A stretch of DNA of 33,213 nt, taken from positions 1 to 33,213 of the forward strand of contig SFJM01000022.1 of NCBI GenBank assembly GCA_004555915.1, given 5' to 3'. Made by a program: the position numbers and the translations under genes. The number at the start of each line of letters is the position of its first letter. Within the stretch, counting starts at the first letter, position 1. Under the pieces are notes generated by a model. That model worked only from the letters and a program-made list of their open reading frames with translations. It did no database searches and had not been told where the DNA came from. Below, one piece after another: positions 30,796 to 33,213 of this stretch. Origin of the DNA: Clostridiales bacterium (lineage in GTDB: Bacteria; Bacillota; Clostridia; Oscillospirales; Butyricicoccaceae).

Positions 30796-31607
30796 GTATC
30801 AGACAGACCATTACCTTTATCGGTGCCGGAAATATGGCAAAAGCAATGATCGGAGGCATTGTTTCCTCCGGTCTGGCCCAGCCCGAACAGATCACAGCCA
30901 GCAATCCCTCTGCTCCCAAGCTGGATGCGCTCCGGGAGGAATTGGGTATCCATACCATGCAGAAAGACAACGCCGCAGCTGCTGCACAGGCGGATATTGT
31001 TGTGCTGTCCGTCAAGCCATATCTGTATGAACCGGTCATCGCAGAGATTCGTGATGTAGTAAAATCGGATGCCATCGTGATTATGATTGCTGCCGGTCAA
31101 ACCATTTCCGCCAATGAAGCACGCTTTGGCAAGCCCGTCAAACTGGCTCGTGTCATGCCGAATACACCGGCACTGGTTGGGGAAGCCATGTCTGCGGTCT
31201 GCTTCAATGCAGCCATGACACCGGCGGATCAGGAGATTGTGTTGCAAATCCTCAACAGCTTCGGCAAGGCGGAGGTTGTTCCGGAAAGCCTGATGGATAC
31301 AGTCACCGGTGTCAGCGGTTCCTCTCCGGCTTATGTGTACATGTTTATCGAGGCCATGGCAGATGCTGCTGTGCTGCACGGCATGCCGCGTGCGCAGGCG
31401 TATACCTTTGCCGCACAGTCTGTACTTGGCTCCGCCAAAATGGTACTGGAAACCGGCATGCATCCGGGCGCACTCAAGGACAATGTCTGCTCCCCCGGCG
31501 GCACGACAATCGAAGCGGTAGCCGCACTGGAAAGCAGCGGCATGCGTGCCGCGGTCATTGATGCCATTGATGTCTGCGTGAAAAAATCCAAGGCAATGAG
31601 CAAGTAA
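30792..31607 (+). CDS. proC: Pyrroline-5-carboxylate reductase
   Basis: A 271-residue NAD(P)H enzyme that makes proline from pyrroline-5-carboxylate. The Rossmann loop is FIGAGNMAKAMIGG (about 9-22); VLSVKP, RVMPNTPALVGE and GVSGSSPAYVYMFIEAMADAAV follow, with the late PGGTTIEA signature. Full length. It overlaps the preceding glycosyltransferase gene by 4 nt (ATGA), an unusual partner. Compare the truncated ProC-like protein elsewhere in the window. Confidence 0.96.
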   Translation: MSIRQTITFIGAGNMAKAMIGGIVSSGLAQPEQITASNPSAPKLDALREELGIHTMQKDNAAAAAQADIVVLSVKPYLYEPVIAEIRDVVKSDAIVIMIAAGQTISANEARFGKPVKLARVMPNTPALVGEAMSAVCFNAAMTPADQEIVLQILNSFGKAEVVPESLMDTVTGVSGSSPAYVYMFIEAMADAAVLHGMPRAQAYTFAAQSVLGSAKMVLETGMHPGALKDNVCSPGGTTIEAVAALESSGMRAAVIDAIDVCVKKSKAMSK

Positions 31608-31617
31608 ACAGCTGAAA

Positions 31618-31664
31618 AATCCCGCATGCATGGAAATGAACTCCACGTGTGCGGGATTATTTTT
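31618..31664 (+). terminator. Bidirectional terminator after proC
   Basis: AATCCCGCA and TGCGGGATT with an inner GGA/TCC stem; T-rich tails on both strands. It serves proC and the converging SUFU gene. Confidence 0.85.
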
Positions 31665-32841
31665 ATGCTTTTGCTTTCCACTGACGGAAGCGTTTGTTCA
31701 TCAGTTTTGCCATATTCTGATAATACTGTTCCTCCCATGGGACAAACAGATAAGCTTCATCCTGGAAAACATCACTGTGATACCGTTCCTCCCCAAAATA
31801 GGCGCAGGCATACCGATCTATATCCGCCGGAAAATACGGTTCTTCTGCATCTTCTCCATAGTACCATGCAGCAAATTCCTGTCCCTCTTTGTTAAACATC
31901 GCCGGGTGTAAAACACCTTCAAACTCTTCACGGAGAAAATGGCGTAAATCACATTCCAACAGCAGACGGTTGTCAGGCCGGCTTCCCTGTTCTCTCACAT
32001 AGTCGGCAATGTCTCCATATGCCTGCATAAATGCCGCACTCATCAGCTGATGCTCCATGCACCATCGCAGATAAATCGCCAGATGCTGGTATCCGGTGGC
32101 CTCATTCAATGGAAGCTCTTTCTCTTCAATTTTACTGTAATGCCATTCCGCATCATCCATACAATGTTCCAGATTGCCAAATACCAGTTTTTGAATCTCC
32201 GAATATTCCCGTTCCACCGTAATACAGGTATTTTCACGTTTTGGATCAACAATAAAGCCAATATAGCTCAGACACTGCTCCGTAAAATCCACAAGATCCA
32301 TTCCCGCATATGCACGGATCTCTTCATGAAACAATGGGATCACCTGATAAAACTGAACTGTGTCACCAGTGGGAAGCATACAACTGTCTGCCTTACGCTC
32401 CTGCACATATGTACTGGTGAGAATCGCACCGGTAAATGCAGCAGCTTCGTCCACAGGTCCATCCAATTCTATCGAATGGCCTGCCTCCAGCCAGGCATTT
32501 TCATCTACTGGAAAGTGTGCAAGTTCCATCAGCATCTGAACTGCCCAGTCACCAGTTTCCAGTTCCCAGTCAGACGGGAGACAAAGCATCAGCTCAGCTC
32601 TTGCTTTATTCCGGAATATTGGATCAGCAGGAACATTCATCTCATGCGCACCCATGCCAACTGTCACCAATGTATAAAAATCCCTTTGCTCATCCGGTTC
32701 AATGACATATACATCTACATGAATGCCATCATCACACATTTCGTGACATACATAATGAAATCCGCCAAAAAAGGTCTCAATATGCTCTTCTATGGTAAGA
32801 CATTCATCTTCTTCATATAACTCTAATTCTTTATCATACAT
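31663..32841 (-). CDS. SUFU-domain protein, possible toxin immunity protein
   Basis: A 392-residue soluble acidic protein. The N-terminal half matches the bacterial suppressor-of-fused (SUFU) domain: DGIHVDVYVIEPDEQRDFYTLVTVGMGAHEMNV in pieces, RAELMLCLPSDWEL, and GHSIELDGP. The C-terminal half (YQHLAIYLRWCMEHQL, DLRHFLREEFEG, FPADIDRYACAYFG, DEAYLFVPWEEQYY) is a second conserved-looking region that I cannot name. SUFU-domain proteins often act as immunity proteins for polymorphic toxins, but no toxin is beside it. An ATG at 32883 lies between the -35 and -10 boxes and cannot be used. The ATG at 32841 is 19 nt after the expected transcript start, with a GGTGGG upstream. Confidence 0.8.
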   Translation of the reverse strand: MYDKELELYEEDECLTIEEHIETFFGGFHYVCHEMCDDGIHVDVYVIEPDEQRDFYTLVTVGMGAHEMNVPADPIFRNKARAELMLCLPSDWELETGDWAVQMLMELAHFPVDENAWLEAGHSIELDGPVDEAAAFTGAILTSTYVQERKADSCMLPTGDTVQFYQVIPLFHEEIRAYAGMDLVDFTEQCLSYIGFIVDPKRENTCITVEREYSEIQKLVFGNLEHCMDDAEWHYSKIEEKELPLNEATGYQHLAIYLRWCMEHQLMSAAFMQAYGDIADYVREQGSRPDNRLLLECDLRHFLREEFEGVLHPAMFNKEGQEFAAWYYGEDAEEPYFPADIDRYACAYFGEERYHSDVFQDEAYLFVPWEEQYYQNMAKLMNKRFRQWKAKA

Positions 32842-32866
32842 ACCAGCACCCACCATTTTTTTAAAT

Positions 32867-32895
32867 ATTGTAGTCGATGTCATCGTTCATGTCAA
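32867..32895 (-). promoter_or_regulatory. Promoter of the SUFU-domain gene
   Basis: TTGACA (32890-32895), 17 nt, TACAAT (32867-32872) on the minus strand, directly downstream of the rRNA terminator. Confidence 0.85.
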
Positions 32896-32902
32896 GAAAT
32901 AG

Positions 32903-32934
32903 AAAAAAACCGGAACTGAAAATCAGTTCCGGTT
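32903..32934 (-). terminator. rRNA operon terminator
   Basis: AACCGGAACTGA and TCAGTTCCGGTT, perfect 12-bp stem, 3-nt loop, then a run of seven T on the minus strand. It starts 6 nt after the 5S 3' end. Confidence 0.93.
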
Positions 32935-32939
32935 TCTAT

Positions 32940-33055
32940 GTAGGCATCGTCCTATTTTCCCGGGCCGTCACCAGCCAAGTATTTTCGGCGTAAATGAGCT
33001 TAACTACCGTGTTCGGAATGGGAACGGGTGTACCCTCACCACAATAAACACCTAC
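32940..33055 (-). rRNA. 5S ribosomal RNA
   Basis: A 116-nt RNA. Conserved segments on the minus strand are GTGGTGAGGGTACACCCGTT, CCATTCCGAACACGG and GAAAATAGGACG. The 5' GTAGG and 3' CCTAC ends pair as helix I. Confidence 0.95.
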
Positions 33056-33141
33056 TATTGAGTTTGTATCTCTACACCCTCAAAACTGAACAACGATGAA
33101 CTCGACAGAAGCTATTCCGAGTTTACCCAAATCATAATTCA
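33056..33141 (-). other. 23S-5S spacer
   Basis: About 86 nt between the two rRNAs. No tRNA is seen. It would be cut out during rRNA processing. Confidence 0.6.
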
Positions 33142-33213
33142 GGTCAAGCCCTCGACCTATTAGTATCAGTCCGCTGCATACATTACTGTACTTCCACTCC
33201 TGACCTATCAACC
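33142..33213 (-). rRNA. 23S ribosomal RNA, 3' end only
   Basis: The last 72 nt of a 23S rRNA, cut by the window edge. On the minus strand it has the near-universal stretch GGACTGATACTAATAGGTCG before the 3' end at GGCTTGACC. The exact end is set by comparison and may shift by a few bases. Confidence 0.9.

Noticed and set aside
32842..32883. An earlier start of the SUFU gene at 32883 or 32856
   Set aside because: The first lies between the -35 and -10 promoter boxes; the second would leave a leader of only about 4 nt.
33056..33141. A tRNA gene in the 23S-5S spacer
   Set aside because: No cloverleaf, no GTTCGA-type T-loop and too short.
1..33213. CRISPR arrays, insertion sequences, phage or conjugation genes
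   Set aside because: No regularly spaced repeats, no transposase or integrase motifs and no attachment-site repeats were seen.

Overview
The window comes from a Gram-positive anaerobe of the class Clostridia with moderately high GC. The evidence is a SCIFF peptide with its radical-SAM maturase beside yajC, an archaeal-type PurO in place of the cyclohydrolase half of PurH, a TPP-riboswitch-controlled thiazole operon using ThiH, and strong sigma-A promoters with GGAGG ribosome sites. An Oscillospirales or Butyricicoccus-like host is my guess; no marker here fixes the genus. The 3' end of a 23S rRNA and a complete 5S rRNA close the right edge on the minus strand.

Layout. 1-3.42 kb: a copper-response operon on the minus strand (csoR, a membrane-anchored HMA protein, and copA with a fused C-terminal HMA domain). 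Two CsoR-type palindromes sit on its promoter. 3.48-4.98 kb: an NCS2 purine permease. 5.0-12.95 kb: a de novo purine operon on the minus strand, read as 6S RNA, purE, purF, purM, purN, purO, stand-alone AICAR transformylase, purD and an unknown protein. purC, purB and purL are not here. 13.06-15.5 kb: a 776-residue fusion of a CsaB-type pyruvyl transferase and a GT4 glycosyltransferase. 15.5-18.5 kb: an unknown protein, an HPr-like protein without the phospho-histidine, an Fe-S flavoprotein and a YihY/BrkB membrane protein. 18.5-20.2 kb: a SLOG (DUF1273) protein in front of a split chromate transporter pair. 20.2-21.5 kb: a SpoIIM-like membrane protein and a truncated pyrroline-5-carboxylate-reductase-like protein. 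21.6-24.05 kb: the SCIFF locus (yajC, TIGR04086 membrane protein, 47-residue SCIFF peptide, maturase). 24.1-25.6 kb: a PEBP-family protein and an aldose-epimerase-like protein. 25.67-29.6 kb: TPP riboswitch and thiS, thiF, thiG, thiH, tenI. 29.6-31.6 kb: a processive diglucosyl-diacylglycerol-synthase-type glycosyltransferase overlapping proC. 31.66-32.9 kb: a SUFU-domain protein, possibly an immunity protein, next to the rRNA operon terminator.

How the parts work together. The copper operon forms a sensor, delivery and export unit. In copA, an intact ribosome binding site lies inside the gene directly before the C-terminal HMA domain, so one mRNA may give both the fused pump and a free 69-residue CopZ-like chaperone. 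The purine permease and the purine operon converge and are separated by back-to-back terminators. The purine operon begins behind a leader RNA that I read as 6S RNA, ending in its own terminator. The thiamine operon makes only the thiazole half. No clear mobile element, CRISPR array, tRNA gene or phage gene was seen, and the window looks mostly like core chromosome. The most interesting points are the internal start in copA, the 6S-purE linkage, the fused cell-wall glycan enzyme, the ProC-like truncated protein and the terminator placed between the SCIFF peptide and its maturase.
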